Assembly: GCA_964441245.1 (NCBI GenBank)
Contig: CAYTVR010000004.1
Location: 1-64,000 of the forward strand
Direction of reading: 5' to 3'
Origin: JALZUU01 sp964441245
GTDB taxonomy: Bacteria > Bacteroidota > Bacteroidia > Chitinophagales > Saprospiraceae
DNA: 64,000 nt
Shown here one piece after another: positions 36,739 to 44,815 of this stretch; the stretch's first letter is position 1, and each line of letters opens with the position of its first letter. The notes below the pieces were generated by a model. The model saw nothing but the letters and a program-made list of their open reading frames with translations, searched no databases and was not told the DNA's origin. A program made the position numbers and the translations under genes.

Positions 36739-37947
36739 TTACACGCGTTCTAAAATTGTCGCATAGCCCTGCCCTACTCCAATACACATGGTCACCAATG
36801 CATATTTTTTTTGCTGTTGATGTAGCTCCAAGGCTGCTGTTTGTAAAATTCGAGTACCTGACATTCCTAGTGGATGACCAATTGCAATTCCTCCGCCATT
36901 AGGATTGATTCGAGGATCATCACCATCAATGCCCCATTCCTTGCAACAAGCCAAAACTTGCGCAGCAAAAGCTTCATTGATTTCAAGAATGTCCATATCT
37001 TCTAAAGTCAAACCTACTTTTGCCAATGCTTTGTTAGAAGCGAAAACTGGACCGATTCCCATGATTCGAGGTTCTACTCCAGCAACTGCTGAAGAGACAA
37101 TTCTTGCCAATGGTTTTAAGTCATATTTTTTGATGGCATCTTCAGAAGCGATTAACATAGCTGCAGCTCCATCATTTAATCCAGAAGCATTTCCAGCGGT
37201 AACTGATCCGCCTTCTTTTTTAAAGGCTGGTCGTAATTTGGTTAAACCTTCCATGGTTGAATTAGAGCGAATAAATTCATCTTGTTCAAATACAATAGGA
37301 TCTTTTTTCCTTTGCGGAATTTCAACTGCAACAATCTCTTTCGCTAAGCGACCTGATGCTTGTGCTCTGGCTGCTTTCATTTGAGACCAAAGTGCGAATT
37401 GATCTTGTGCTTCTCTTGAGATGTCATATTTTTCTACCAAGTTCTCAGCAGTAATTCCCATCCCATCTGTTCCATATAATTCTTTCATTTTTGAATTGAC
37501 AAAACGCCAACCAAAACTTGAATCATGCATTTTTGCATCTCGACCAAAGGCTTTAGATACTTTTGAAATCACCCAGGGGCCACGGGTCATATGTTCGACT
37601 CCACCAGAAATAAACAAATCTCCATCACCAGTTTGAATGGCTCGATGTGCATGAATCACGGATGACATGCCAGAAGAGCATAATCGATTCACCGTTTCTC
37701 CTGGAACTGTCCATGGTAAGCCCGCTAGTAACAAAGCCATTCGAGCAACATTCCGATTGTCTTCTCCAGCTTGATTCGCACAACCTAAGATAACATCTTC
37801 AATTGCTGCTGGCGGAACATTTGGATTTCGTTTCATTAATTCTCGAATAACATGTGCTGCCAAATCATCGCAACGGATGCTTGATAGTGTTCCGGTAAAT
37901 TTTCCTATTGGTGTTCGTATGGCGTCTATGATGTAAGTGTTTTTCAT
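36739..37947 (-). CDS. paaJ: 3-oxoadipyl-CoA/acetyl-CoA thiolase (PaaJ/PcaF type)
   Basis: The ATG at 37947 starts the family's 'YIIDAIRTPIGKFTGTL'. The longer frame to 38076 overlaps the MoaD-like gene and is rejected. Catalytic Cys in 'NRLCSSGMSSV', His in 'NPNGGGIAIGHPLGMSGTR' and the second Cys in 'MCIGVGQG' are all in place. The 'GEDNRNVARMALLLAGLP' block is typical of 3-oxoadipyl-CoA thiolases. In phenylacetate breakdown it cleaves 3-oxoadipyl-CoA to succinyl-CoA and acetyl-CoA. Last gene of the operon. Confidence 0.92.
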   Translation of the reverse strand: MKNTYIIDAIRTPIGKFTGTLSSIRCDDLAAHVIRELMKRNPNVPPAAIEDVILGCANQAGEDNRNVARMALLLAGLPWTVPGETVNRLCSSGMSSVIHAHRAIQTGDGDLFISGGVEHMTRGPWVISKVSKAFGRDAKMHDSSFGWRFVNSKMKELYGTDGMGITAENLVEKYDISREAQDQFALWSQMKAARAQASGRLAKEIVAVEIPQRKKDPIVFEQDEFIRSNSTMEGLTKLRPAFKKEGGSVTAGNASGLNDGAAAMLIASEDAIKKYDLKPLARIVSSAVAGVEPRIMGIGPVFASNKALAKVGLTLEDMDILEINEAFAAQVLACCKEWGIDGDDPRINPNGGGIAIGHPLGMSGTRILQTAALELHQQQKKYALVTMCIGVGQGYATILERV

Positions 37948-38029
37948 TTTTTTAGTTAGCGTCGTAGTCTTTAGTTTTATCCATAATAATTTTCCAAGGC
38001 TCTGTCTGTGGCGATTTCTATTAAAAATC

Positions 38030-38302
38030 CTATCCTCCTGAGAGTGCTTGCATGATGTAAACTTCCGTTTTTTCATTCAAGGGATCACTTAAGCTTTGTC
38101 GATCTTTTATCATATTCCCATCGACAAAAATATTGACATGTTTGCGCAATTCTCCTTGGTCATTAACCAAGTAACTACTGATTCCTGGATGTTTTTCTTC
38201 TATCTTTTCAATGACCTCTTTGACTGTCGTTACCTCCAAATCCAAAGGTTCTAGATTTGGGTAAAAACGTTTGAGCGCTTGAGTGAATTTGACTAGAGGC
38301 AT
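38030..38302 (-). CDS. MoaD/ThiS-like ubiquitin-fold protein inside the paa operon
   Basis: A 90-residue beta-grasp protein ('PLVKFTQALKRFYPNLEP', 'VNIFVDGNMIKD', 'EKTEVYIMQALSGG'). It ends in Gly-Gly, the tail that E1-like enzymes adenylate in MoaD, ThiS and archaeal SAMP proteins. No moaE, thiG, moeB-like or JAMM protease gene is near. It lies between the 3-hydroxyacyl-CoA dehydrogenase and the thiolase, on the same strand and 82 bp before the thiolase. It could supply sulfur or act as a protein modifier. Confidence 0.82.
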   Translation of the reverse strand: MPLVKFTQALKRFYPNLEPLDLEVTTVKEVIEKIEEKHPGISSYLVNDQGELRKHVNIFVDGNMIKDRQSLSDPLNEKTEVYIMQALSGG

Positions 38303-38445
38303 TTTTATAATTTTATTATTATTTATTTCTCCTTACGGAAAAGTCCATTCTTTTTTATTCGATAAGCAATCTATTTAAACAAAATTATTTTTTCTGAATT
38401 CTGATTGACGGCTGAAATGTTGTCAATCGAAATTCAATTAAATAA

Positions 38446-39600
38446 TTAATAAAAGGTCTTTTTATCTCTGGCCTTTTTTCTGAGTAAAGGACTGCAGCGA
38501 TAACGATCTTCTAAATATTCTTGGTGCAATTTATCCATCATCTTAACACACTTTCCTATTCCAATTTCATCAGCCCAGGCTAATAAACCTTTTGGATAAT
38601 TGACTCCTTTGGTCATCGCTAAATCAATGTCATCACGAGAAGCAATATTCCAATAACAAGCATCGGCAGCTTCATTGATCAACATAATGATGATTCGGTC
38701 AAGAATTTGCTTTCCTATTTTTTTATTTTTTCTAGGCTCTGGATTTTTTGCATGTTCTTGATAGTCATAAAAACCTCGGCCACTTTTTCTACCTAAATAA
38801 CCTGCTTCTGACAGCCGCTTTTGCGTAAAAGAGGGTTTGTATCTTGGATCGTAATAGAAAGCTTTAAAAACCGTTTCAGTAACGACATAATTTACATCAT
38901 GGCCAATGTAATCCATCAAAGTAAAAGGCCCCATTCTAAAACCACCTAAATCCGTCATTGCCCAGTCGATGGTGGGTACATCTGCTATACCTTCTTCTAA
39001 AATTCGTAAAGCTTCTCCATAAAAAGGTCGAGCGACTCGATTAACAATAAAGCCTGGTGTATCTTTTGCTTGCACGGTCAACTTTCCCCAATCATCTATT
39101 TGTCGTCGAGCTTTTTCCATGATGCTTTGATCAGTTTGAACCGCAGGAATGATCTCTACCAATTTCATCAAAGGTGCTGGATTGAAAAAATGAATTCCGA
39201 GTACTCGCTCTGGATTTTCGCAGGCAGCTGCAATGGAGGCAATCGATAAGGAGGAAGTATTACTGGCTAAAATACAATCCTCTGAAACGATTTTTTCTAG
39301 TTGACTAAAAACAGATTTTTTGATTTCTAGATTTTCAATAATTGCTTCGATCACCATGCCACAATCTGCAAAGCCTTCCATTTTGTCCATAAAATAAATT
39401 CTACCAAAAATGGCCTTTGCAGTCGGATCATCTATTCGTCCTTTTTCAACCAAACGATTGAGGATCTTTTGCAATTTATTGCTCGCATTTTCTAAAGCTT
39501 TAGGATTGTTGTCACAAAGCACTACTTTATGTCCAGCCGTTGCGGCGATTTGTGCAATGCCGCTTCCCATTGATCCGCTTCCTAAGACGCCTACTTTCAT
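38446..39600 (-). CDS. paaH: 3-hydroxyadipyl-CoA dehydrogenase (PaaH-like)
   Basis: A 384-residue NAD enzyme. The Rossmann motif is 'VGVLGSGSMGSGIAQIAATA'. Later blocks are 'ASNTSSLSIASIAAACENPERVLGIHFFNP', split here by the catalytic His in 'HFFNPAPLMKLVEII', and 'GFIVNRVARPFYGEAL'. It oxidises 3-hydroxyadipyl-CoA to the 3-oxo form before the thiolase step. It is downstream of paaG with a 22-bp gap. It is one of two genes supporting the operon's beta-oxidation half. Confidence 0.92.
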   Translation of the reverse strand: MKVGVLGSGSMGSGIAQIAATAGHKVVLCDNNPKALENASNKLQKILNRLVEKGRIDDPTAKAIFGRIYFMDKMEGFADCGMVIEAIIENLEIKKSVFSQLEKIVSEDCILASNTSSLSIASIAAACENPERVLGIHFFNPAPLMKLVEIIPAVQTDQSIMEKARRQIDDWGKLTVQAKDTPGFIVNRVARPFYGEALRILEEGIADVPTIDWAMTDLGGFRMGPFTLMDYIGHDVNYVVTETVFKAFYYDPRYKPSFTQKRLSEAGYLGRKSGRGFYDYQEHAKNPEPRKNKKIGKQILDRIIIMLINEAADACYWNIASRDDIDLAMTKGVNYPKGLLAWADEIGIGKCVKMMDKLHQEYLEDRYRCSPLLRKKARDKKTFY

Positions 39601-39622
39601 TGTTGTTGGTTAATCGTTGTAC

Positions 39623-40399
39623 TTATGCTCCTTTAAATTCGGGTTTTCTTTTTTCTAGGAATGCTTGTACACCTTCTTGGTAATCCGATGTGTTACTTGC
39701 TGTAGTTTGTAATTGCTCTTCGATTCCCAATTGTGTCGTGAGGTCATTGTGAACAGAATAGTTAAGTGCTCTTTTGGTTAAGCCTAATCCTCTTGTTGGC
39801 ATCTTGGCTAATTTTTGAGTGACTTTCATGGTCTCCTCTTCGAATACATCATCAGCAAAATATTTATAAATCATGCCCATTGTTTCGGCATCTTTGGCGT
39901 ATACTTTTTCTCCAAGCATCATCAATGCTGTGGCTCGCTGGAAGCCAATAATTCTGGGGAGAAAAAAGGTGCCTCCACTATCAGGAATGAGGCCAATTTT
40001 ACTAAAAGCTTGTAAAAAATAGGCGGACTCTGTGGCCATCACAATATCACAGGCTAAAGCAATATTGGCTCCTGCACCAGCTGCCACTCCGTTGACTGCA
40101 GCAATCACAGGTTTTTCGATGGCTCGAATGGATTCAATGATTGGGTTATAATGTTCTGCAACAATAGTGGTGAGGTCAGGTCCTTCTGAATCTATAGCTT
40201 CTTGCAAATCTTGTCCTGCACAAAAAGCTTTACCATTTCCAGTGACATATAGAGCTCGAACATCGGAATTCGTTTTACATTCTTTTAAATAATGCTGAAA
40301 GGTTAGCGCCATTTCCCGATTGAAACTATTGTACTTATCAGGACGATTGAACGTAATCTTGGCGATACCATTTTCTAATGAAAATAAAATACTATCCAT
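39623..40399 (-). CDS. paaG: ring-epoxide isomerase / enoyl-CoA hydratase (PaaG-like)
   Basis: A 258-residue crotonase. Oxyanion-hole segments are 'AFCAGQDLQEAI' and 'VNGVAAGAGANIALACDIV'. 'KIGLIPDSGGTFFLPRIIG' carries the PaaG-type catalytic Asp. PaaG turns the ring epoxide into the oxepin-CoA and also shifts double bonds later in the pathway. A 126-bp palindromic repeat lies between it and paaD upstream, which could lower its expression or split the transcript. Confidence 0.9.
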   Translation of the reverse strand: MDSILFSLENGIAKITFNRPDKYNSFNREMALTFQHYLKECKTNSDVRALYVTGNGKAFCAGQDLQEAIDSEGPDLTTIVAEHYNPIIESIRAIEKPVIAAVNGVAAGAGANIALACDIVMATESAYFLQAFSKIGLIPDSGGTFFLPRIIGFQRATALMMLGEKVYAKDAETMGMIYKYFADDVFEEETMKVTQKLAKMPTRGLGLTKRALNYSVHNDLTTQLGIEEQLQTTASNTSDYQEGVQAFLEKRKPEFKGA

Positions 40400-40504
40400 T
40401 GGAGGTATAAATTATGTTTGAAATAATGAACGTGAAATTAAGCATTCGGTATGATACAAAAAATATTTTTTGTGCCTTTCGAATTTAGAGCGTGTTTATA
40501 AAAA

Positions 40505-40630
40505 TTGGTTCTTCGACAAATCGGGTGTGCATAGACATTCAAAATTGAAATTCAACGCTTCCTCTGGTCGCTTTTTCATCTCACTTTATGAATGTCCATA
40601 CATGCGTACGTACAGAATTTATCGAAGAAG
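40505..40630 (-). repeat. 125-bp palindromic dispersed repeat, copy 1
   Basis: About 94% identical to 54907-55031 in the same orientation. The outer arms TTCTTCGACAAAT and ATTTATCGAAGAA pair, and GACATTCA/TGAATGTC pair further in, so the whole unit can fold. It begins 8 bp past the paaD stop codon. Confidence 0.85.
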
Positions 40631-40638
40631 GTAAAAAT

Positions 40639-41124
40639 TTAATGACATTTGAAATAATCAAAAGGTTCTAGACAATCTTTACAACGATACAAAGATTTAC
40701 AGGCGGTAGAACCAAACTGGCTTAACATTTCTGTTTTATAAGAATCACATTGTGGACACTGTATTTTTTTACTTTCACCAAACAAAGCTAACTTATCCAC
40801 AACTTTACCAACAGGTGGTGCAATTCCGTAAGCTTTTAATTTTTTCTTACCTTCTTCTGACATCCAATCTGTAGTCCATGCAGGACTCAGGATGGTACTT
40901 ACTTTTATTTGGTCAAAACCATATTCTTGTAAAATAGCTTTGATGTTTACTTCGATCATATTCATAGCAGGACAGCCTGAGTAAGTTGGGGTGATGATTA
41001 CTTCATAACTTTCTCCAATTTGCTTTACATCACGTACGACTCCTAGATCAAGAATGGTCAACACGGGGACTTCTGGATCACAGACTTTTGATAATAATTG
41101 CCATATTTTTTTTACCTGTTCCAT
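40639..41124 (-). CDS. paaD: phenylacetyl-CoA epoxidase subunit PaaD
   Basis: A 161-residue protein. The N-terminal DUF59/MIP18-type domain has 'VCDPEVPVLTILDLGVVRDV' and 'ITPTYSGCPAMNMIE'. The C-terminal zinc ribbon has paired cysteines in 'CPQCDSYKTEMLSQFGSTAC' and 'YRCKDCLEPFDYFKC'. PaaD probably helps assemble the iron centre of the PaaABC(E) monooxygenase. It follows the inserted lipoprotein gene by 14 bp. Confidence 0.93.
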   Translation of the reverse strand: MEQVKKIWQLLSKVCDPEVPVLTILDLGVVRDVKQIGESYEVIITPTYSGCPAMNMIEVNIKAILQEYGFDQIKVSTILSPAWTTDWMSEEGKKKLKAYGIAPPVGKVVDKLALFGESKKIQCPQCDSYKTEMLSQFGSTACKSLYRCKDCLEPFDYFKCH

Positions 41125-41138
41125 CTTTAGGATGTTGG

Positions 41139-41918
41139 TTACTGGGTTAGTGTCACTCGTATGTTTTCTGTGTTGATTCTTGATAATTCTTTTAGAGCGT
41201 CCTTTTCATATAATTGATCAAAATTGAAAACGTCTCGACTATCTTCTTTGGGTTTATAATTGATGTAATCGACAAAACGAATGCCATCAACTATCCTAGC
41301 ATTGTAGGCTGCTCGAAATCGGGCGCCTCCTCCATTGACTAAAAAATTATAGGCTAAATAATCCATAGTATGGGTCGTCTGATCAAACCAATACATGTAA
41401 ACATCATCATGATCCTTTCCGCCACCTTCTTCTTGAAAACGGACTTCGACTTTATCGTATTTTCTACTTTTAATGGTTGACTCTCCAACGTATTTTTTGA
41501 TGACTGCTCCATCATTTAGCCGGTAAGGCAGTTGTACAAAATAATGCACAGAATTCACGGAACCTGACCAGCCTGTTTTTTGTTTTTCCGTCAAGGAAAT
41601 TCGTTGACCATTTTCCTCTCTATAAAATTCATTATTAGTTAAAACGTCTTTTATTTTTTGTCCCTTTTTATCGATAAAACGTCGCTCATATTGAAAATCA
41701 GTGCCTTTATGAATCGCAACATATTCTTTGGCTCGAAAATTAAATTCTAAAATTGCATGGCTAAGTAAATGTGCTCCATGAGTTTTTATGGATTGATCAA
41801 CAATTTTTTGGGCTTTGGTAAATTCTGTTTCAGGGACTACTTTTGGAGCTTTCGTTTTACAGCTGAATAAAATGACTACAAACAATAGAATAGAAAAAAC
41901 AAAGGTCAGTTGTTGCAT
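41139..41918 (-). CDS. lipoprotein of unknown function within the paa operon
   Basis: The ATG at 41918 is preferred over a GTG one codon before. Lipobox 'VILFSCKTKAP' marks a lipoprotein of about 259 residues. The mature part has a LolA-like or DUF6503-like beta-rich appearance ('FNFRAKEYVAIHKGTDFQYE', 'GFDQ'-free), with 'DDVYMYWFDQTTHTMDYLAY' and 'GARFRAAYNARIVDGIRFVDY'. Such proteins occur widely in Bacteroidota with no known role. It sits between paaC and paaD and is probably co-transcribed, though its role in phenylacetate use is unknown. Confidence 0.75.
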   Translation of the reverse strand: MQQLTFVFSILLFVVILFSCKTKAPKVVPETEFTKAQKIVDQSIKTHGAHLLSHAILEFNFRAKEYVAIHKGTDFQYERRFIDKKGQKIKDVLTNNEFYREENGQRISLTEKQKTGWSGSVNSVHYFVQLPYRLNDGAVIKKYVGESTIKSRKYDKVEVRFQEEGGGKDHDDVYMYWFDQTTHTMDYLAYNFLVNGGGARFRAAYNARIVDGIRFVDYINYKPKEDSRDVFNFDQLYEKDALKELSRINTENIRVTLTQ

Positions 41919-42030
41919 CACTTTTTTTTAGTAAGGTTTAAAAATTAAAAAATAGTACAAAATGCACAACTATAAATTCAATTCATTTGTTCAAATGAAT
42001 TGGTCAAATGTTCAACTAAAAAATCTTAAA

Positions 42031-42789
42031 CTACCATTCTTGACCAGGATAGGCTCTTTGTAGATATTGTAATTCTGAAAGAATATATCCAAAATGTTCG
42101 GAATGTAAACCTTCTTTTCCTCCTGTTTGCATGAAAACATTTTCTGGCTTTTCTATATTGGCTTCCGCCAAAACACTTTCCATTTTTTTCTCACAGTCAT
42201 TTTTCAGATTTGATAAATCTACCGCAATTCCTTCAGATAATAATGCTTCTTCTATTTTGCTCATTTGCAATAACTCACCACTATACATCCAAAGGTCATT
42301 GACTGCTTTTTGGATTTTCTGATGACTTAGCTCCGTACCATCTCCTAATCTAATCATCCATTCTGAGCTCCATCGTACATGATAGCTTACCTCTTTTAAT
42401 GATTTTTCAGCAATAGCCGCTAATTGTTGATCAGAACTTTCTTTTAGTTGGGTATAAAAATGAAAGCTGTATATATCGTACAAGAATTGACGGACAACGG
42501 TGTATGCAAAATCCTCGTTTGGTTGTTCTACTAATAATACATTTCGATATTCTGTCACGGTACGTAGATAAGCTAGGTCATCTTCCGTTTTTCCTTTGCC
42601 TTCTACTGCTGCAGCATATTGGTATAAGCTTCTTGCTTGACCAACCAAATCTAATGCTATATTAGTCATGGCCATATCTTGCTCTAAGATGGGCCCATGT
42701 CCACACCATTCAGAAAGGCGATGACCAAGAATCAATGCGTTGTCGGCTAGTTGGAGGAGATAGATATGGAGTGCTTCTTTATTGTTCAT
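42031..42789 (-). CDS. paaC: phenylacetyl-CoA epoxidase subunit PaaC
   Basis: A 252-residue helical protein, the structural partner of PaaA in the ring 1,2-epoxidase. Blocks are 'LADNALILGHRLSEWCGHGP', 'LEQDMAMTNIALDLVGQARS', 'FLYDIYSFHFYTQL' and 'VSYHVRWSSEWMIRLGDGT'. Full family length. A 262-bp gap separates it from paaB. The gap contains the stem GACTTTTT/GAAAAAAGTC, a possible attenuator or processing site. Confidence 0.95.
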   Translation of the reverse strand: MNNKEALHIYLLQLADNALILGHRLSEWCGHGPILEQDMAMTNIALDLVGQARSLYQYAAAVEGKGKTEDDLAYLRTVTEYRNVLLVEQPNEDFAYTVVRQFLYDIYSFHFYTQLKESSDQQLAAIAEKSLKEVSYHVRWSSEWMIRLGDGTELSHQKIQKAVNDLWMYSGELLQMSKIEEALLSEGIAVDLSNLKNDCEKKMESVLAEANIEKPENVFMQTGGKEGLHSEHFGYILSELQYLQRAYPGQEW

Positions 42790-43051
42790 TGAAAATTTAT
42801 TATTTACGATCTTATTGTTTTTTGAATGTAGAGGGCGTGAATTTTATTAATGATTGATGACGGTTACATATTCATTTTTAAACCTTTTTGATTTGGCCTT
42901 CGGCAACTGACTTTTTCAGTCGAAAAAAGTCGGCAAAATTCTTGGCAAAACAAAAGCCATACTCACTGCCTCTCTTCCGCGCTCTCCTATTTTGCCATTC
43001 CAAACCCGCCACTTGATAGATAATCCTAAATTATTCGTAAGCCTCTATTAA

Positions 43052-43339
43052 CTACATGTGTTTGATCTCGTCGGGTAGATCGTAGAAGGTTGGATGCCGA
43101 TAAATTTTGTCGTTGGCCGGATCGTAAAAGGCTTCGCTATCTTCTGGACTTGATGCGGTAATGTTTTTAGATTCGACTACCCAAATACTCACTCCTTCAC
43201 TTCTACGGGTATAAACATCTCTGGCATTTTCGATGGCCATTTGTTCATCGGTTGCATGAAGACTTCCAACGTGTTTGTGATGCAAACCTTGACGACTTCG
43301 AATGAATATTTCCCATAAGGGCCAATTTTTCTTTTCCAT
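43052..43339 (-). CDS. paaB: phenylacetyl-CoA epoxidase subunit PaaB
   Basis: About 95 residues from the ATG at 43339. The longer frame to 43396 adds a non-family tail. The start 'WPLWEIFIRSRQGLHHKHVG', 'YTRRSEGVSIWVVES' and 'DKIYRHPTFYDLPDEIKHM' are signature PaaB. PaaB bridges PaaAC units in the epoxidase. It is 64 bp after paaA. Confidence 0.95.
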   Translation of the reverse strand: MEKKNWPLWEIFIRSRQGLHHKHVGSLHATDEQMAIENARDVYTRRSEGVSIWVVESKNITASSPEDSEAFYDPANDKIYRHPTFYDLPDEIKHM

Positions 43340-43403
43340 TTTATTATTTATTGGTTTCGTAGTTCTTAGTTTTTGGTATAGAGTTTTTGGTGACAAAAAA
43401 AGT

Positions 43404-44360
43404 TTAGGCTACTTTGTCTTTTGCAGCTTTTCGCTTTTCTTTCTTTTCGGCGTAAGCCATAGCTGCTTCTCTTACCCAAGCGCCTTCTTCCCAAGCATCA
43501 ACTCTTGCTTTCAAACGTTGTTTATTGCAAGGTCCATTTCCTTTCACTACGTTCCAAAACTCATCCCAATTGATTTCACCAAAATCGTAATGACCACGTT
43601 CTTCATTCCATTTGATATCTGGATCAGGTAATGTCGCATTTAATAACTTGACTTGTTCAAAACAAACATCTACAAATTTTTGACGGAGCTCATCATTGGT
43701 GAATCGTTTGATTTTCCAAGCCATTGATTGCACCGTATTTGGAGAATCTGCATCACCAGGACCGAACATCATCATGGAAGGCCACCACCATCGGTTAATC
43801 GCATCTTGCAACATTTTTCTTTGTCCTTCTGATCCTTTACTTAAGGTCAATAAAATTTCGAATCCTTGTCTTTGGTGGAAACTTTCTTCTTTACAGACGC
43901 GCACCATTGCTCTAGCATATGGACCATAAGAACATCGACAAAGTGGTACTTGATTCATGATTGCTGCGCCATCTACTAGCCAACCAATGGCTCCGATATC
44001 TGCCCAGGTCAAGGTTGGATAATTGAATATACTTGAATACTTAGCTTTTCCGGTGTGCAATTGATCGAACAATTCATCGCGCTCGATTCCTAAGGTTTCG
44101 CAAGCAGCATAAAGATATAAGCCATGGCCCGCCTCGTCTTGAACCTTGGCTAACAATCCCAATTTTCGACGAAGACTTGGTGCTCGAGTGATCCAATTGC
44201 CTTCGGGTAACATCCCCACAATCTCAGAATGAGCATGCTGGGATATTTGTCGGATTAGGGTCTTTCGATATTTTTCTGGCATCCAGTCTTTGGGCTCAAT
44301 CTTGATTTCTGCATCTATCTTTTGCTGGAATTTTTCTTCTAAGGAATGTTCTAGACTCAT
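43404..44360 (-). CDS. paaA: phenylacetyl-CoA epoxidase catalytic subunit PaaA
   Basis: About 318 residues from the ATG at 44360; an in-frame ATG at 44411 only adds an odd lead. It carries the di-iron catalytic site in ferritin-like helices: 'QISQHAHSEIVGMLPEGNWI', 'AKVQDEAGHGLYLYAACETL' with the Glu-x-x-His, and 'VCKEESFHQRQGFEILL'. It binds phenylacetyl-CoA and epoxidises the ring. First gene of the operon, behind a consensus promoter and an inverted-repeat operator candidate. Confidence 0.96.
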   Translation of the reverse strand: MSLEHSLEEKFQQKIDAEIKIEPKDWMPEKYRKTLIRQISQHAHSEIVGMLPEGNWITRAPSLRRKLGLLAKVQDEAGHGLYLYAACETLGIERDELFDQLHTGKAKYSSIFNYPTLTWADIGAIGWLVDGAAIMNQVPLCRCSYGPYARAMVRVCKEESFHQRQGFEILLTLSKGSEGQRKMLQDAINRWWWPSMMMFGPGDADSPNTVQSMAWKIKRFTNDELRQKFVDVCFEQVKLLNATLPDPDIKWNEERGHYDFGEINWDEFWNVVKGNGPCNKQRLKARVDAWEEGAWVREAAMAYAEKKEKRKAAKDKVA

Positions 44361-44441
44361 AATTATTGGTTTATGAACAATTGAATGCCCTTCAATGGGA
44401 TCTAAAGTCATGGACTTTTAGACTAAATTTTAAGGTCTTTT

Positions 44442-44472
44442 CAAAAATAAGGTATTTTGAGGAGTCCTCAAA
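44442..44472 (-). promoter_or_regulatory. promoter of the paa operon
   Basis: Reading the minus strand, TTTG (44472-44469), 19 bp, then TATTTTTG (44449-44442) match the Bacteroidota promoter exactly. Transcription should start near 44436, about 75 bases before paaA. Confidence 0.75.
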
Positions 44473-44479
44473 GAAAGAA

Positions 44480-44495
44480 ACGAACATTTGTTCGT
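44480..44495. promoter_or_regulatory. 16-bp inverted repeat, candidate operator
   Basis: ACGAACA-TT-TGTTCGT has perfect 7-bp arms. It lies 8 bp upstream of the -33 element of the paa promoter. The symmetry and position suit a TetR-type dimer such as a PaaR-like repressor or an activator. No regulator gene is adjacent. Confidence 0.55.
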
Positions 44496-44595
44496 ATTGT
44501 TTGGTAAAAGGGAAAATTTATTGGGAATTTGGTTTTTGAACCTGATTTTTAGTTGAATTCTGAATAAGATTAGCAGCCTTAATAAAAGGAGGAGC

Positions 44596-44802
44596 TTATT
44601 TTTGGATAGGACTTTTTAGCAGTTTGCCCGTTCCATTGCAACGGTTGCACTTTTCTTTGGATCGGACACCATCCCATGAGCCTTTTCCTAGGCAACGAGG
44701 ACAATTGAGTTCTTTATCTGATCGAAGGAAGTAGGCAAAAAATTGATATAATGCGAAGCCTATTAAGGCAAAAATGATAAGTCGTATAATTATAAAAACC
44801 AT
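44596..44802 (-). CDS. small membrane protein with DnaJ-like zinc finger
   Basis: 68 residues. One membrane helix ('VFIIIRLIIFALIGFALYQF') is followed by a zinc-binding CxxCxGxG pair, 'CPRCLGKGSWDG' and 'CNRCNGTGKL', as in the cysteine-rich domain of DnaJ. It is the last of a minus-strand run and starts 13 bp after the CBM48-like gene. It may tether or fold a membrane partner; function unknown. Confidence 0.75.
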   Translation of the reverse strand: MVFIIIRLIIFALIGFALYQFFAYFLRSDKELNCPRCLGKGSWDGVRSKEKCNRCNGTGKLLKSPIQK

Positions 44803-44815
44803 AATTCGGTGAATT

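Noticed and set aside
36905..37384. 159-residue frame on the plus strand
   Set aside because: Antisense to the thiolase; no family features, and the thiolase motifs are intact on the other strand.
37948..38076. N-terminal extension of the thiolase frame
   Set aside because: It overlaps the MoaD-like gene and precedes the family's normal start; the ATG at 37947 fits better.
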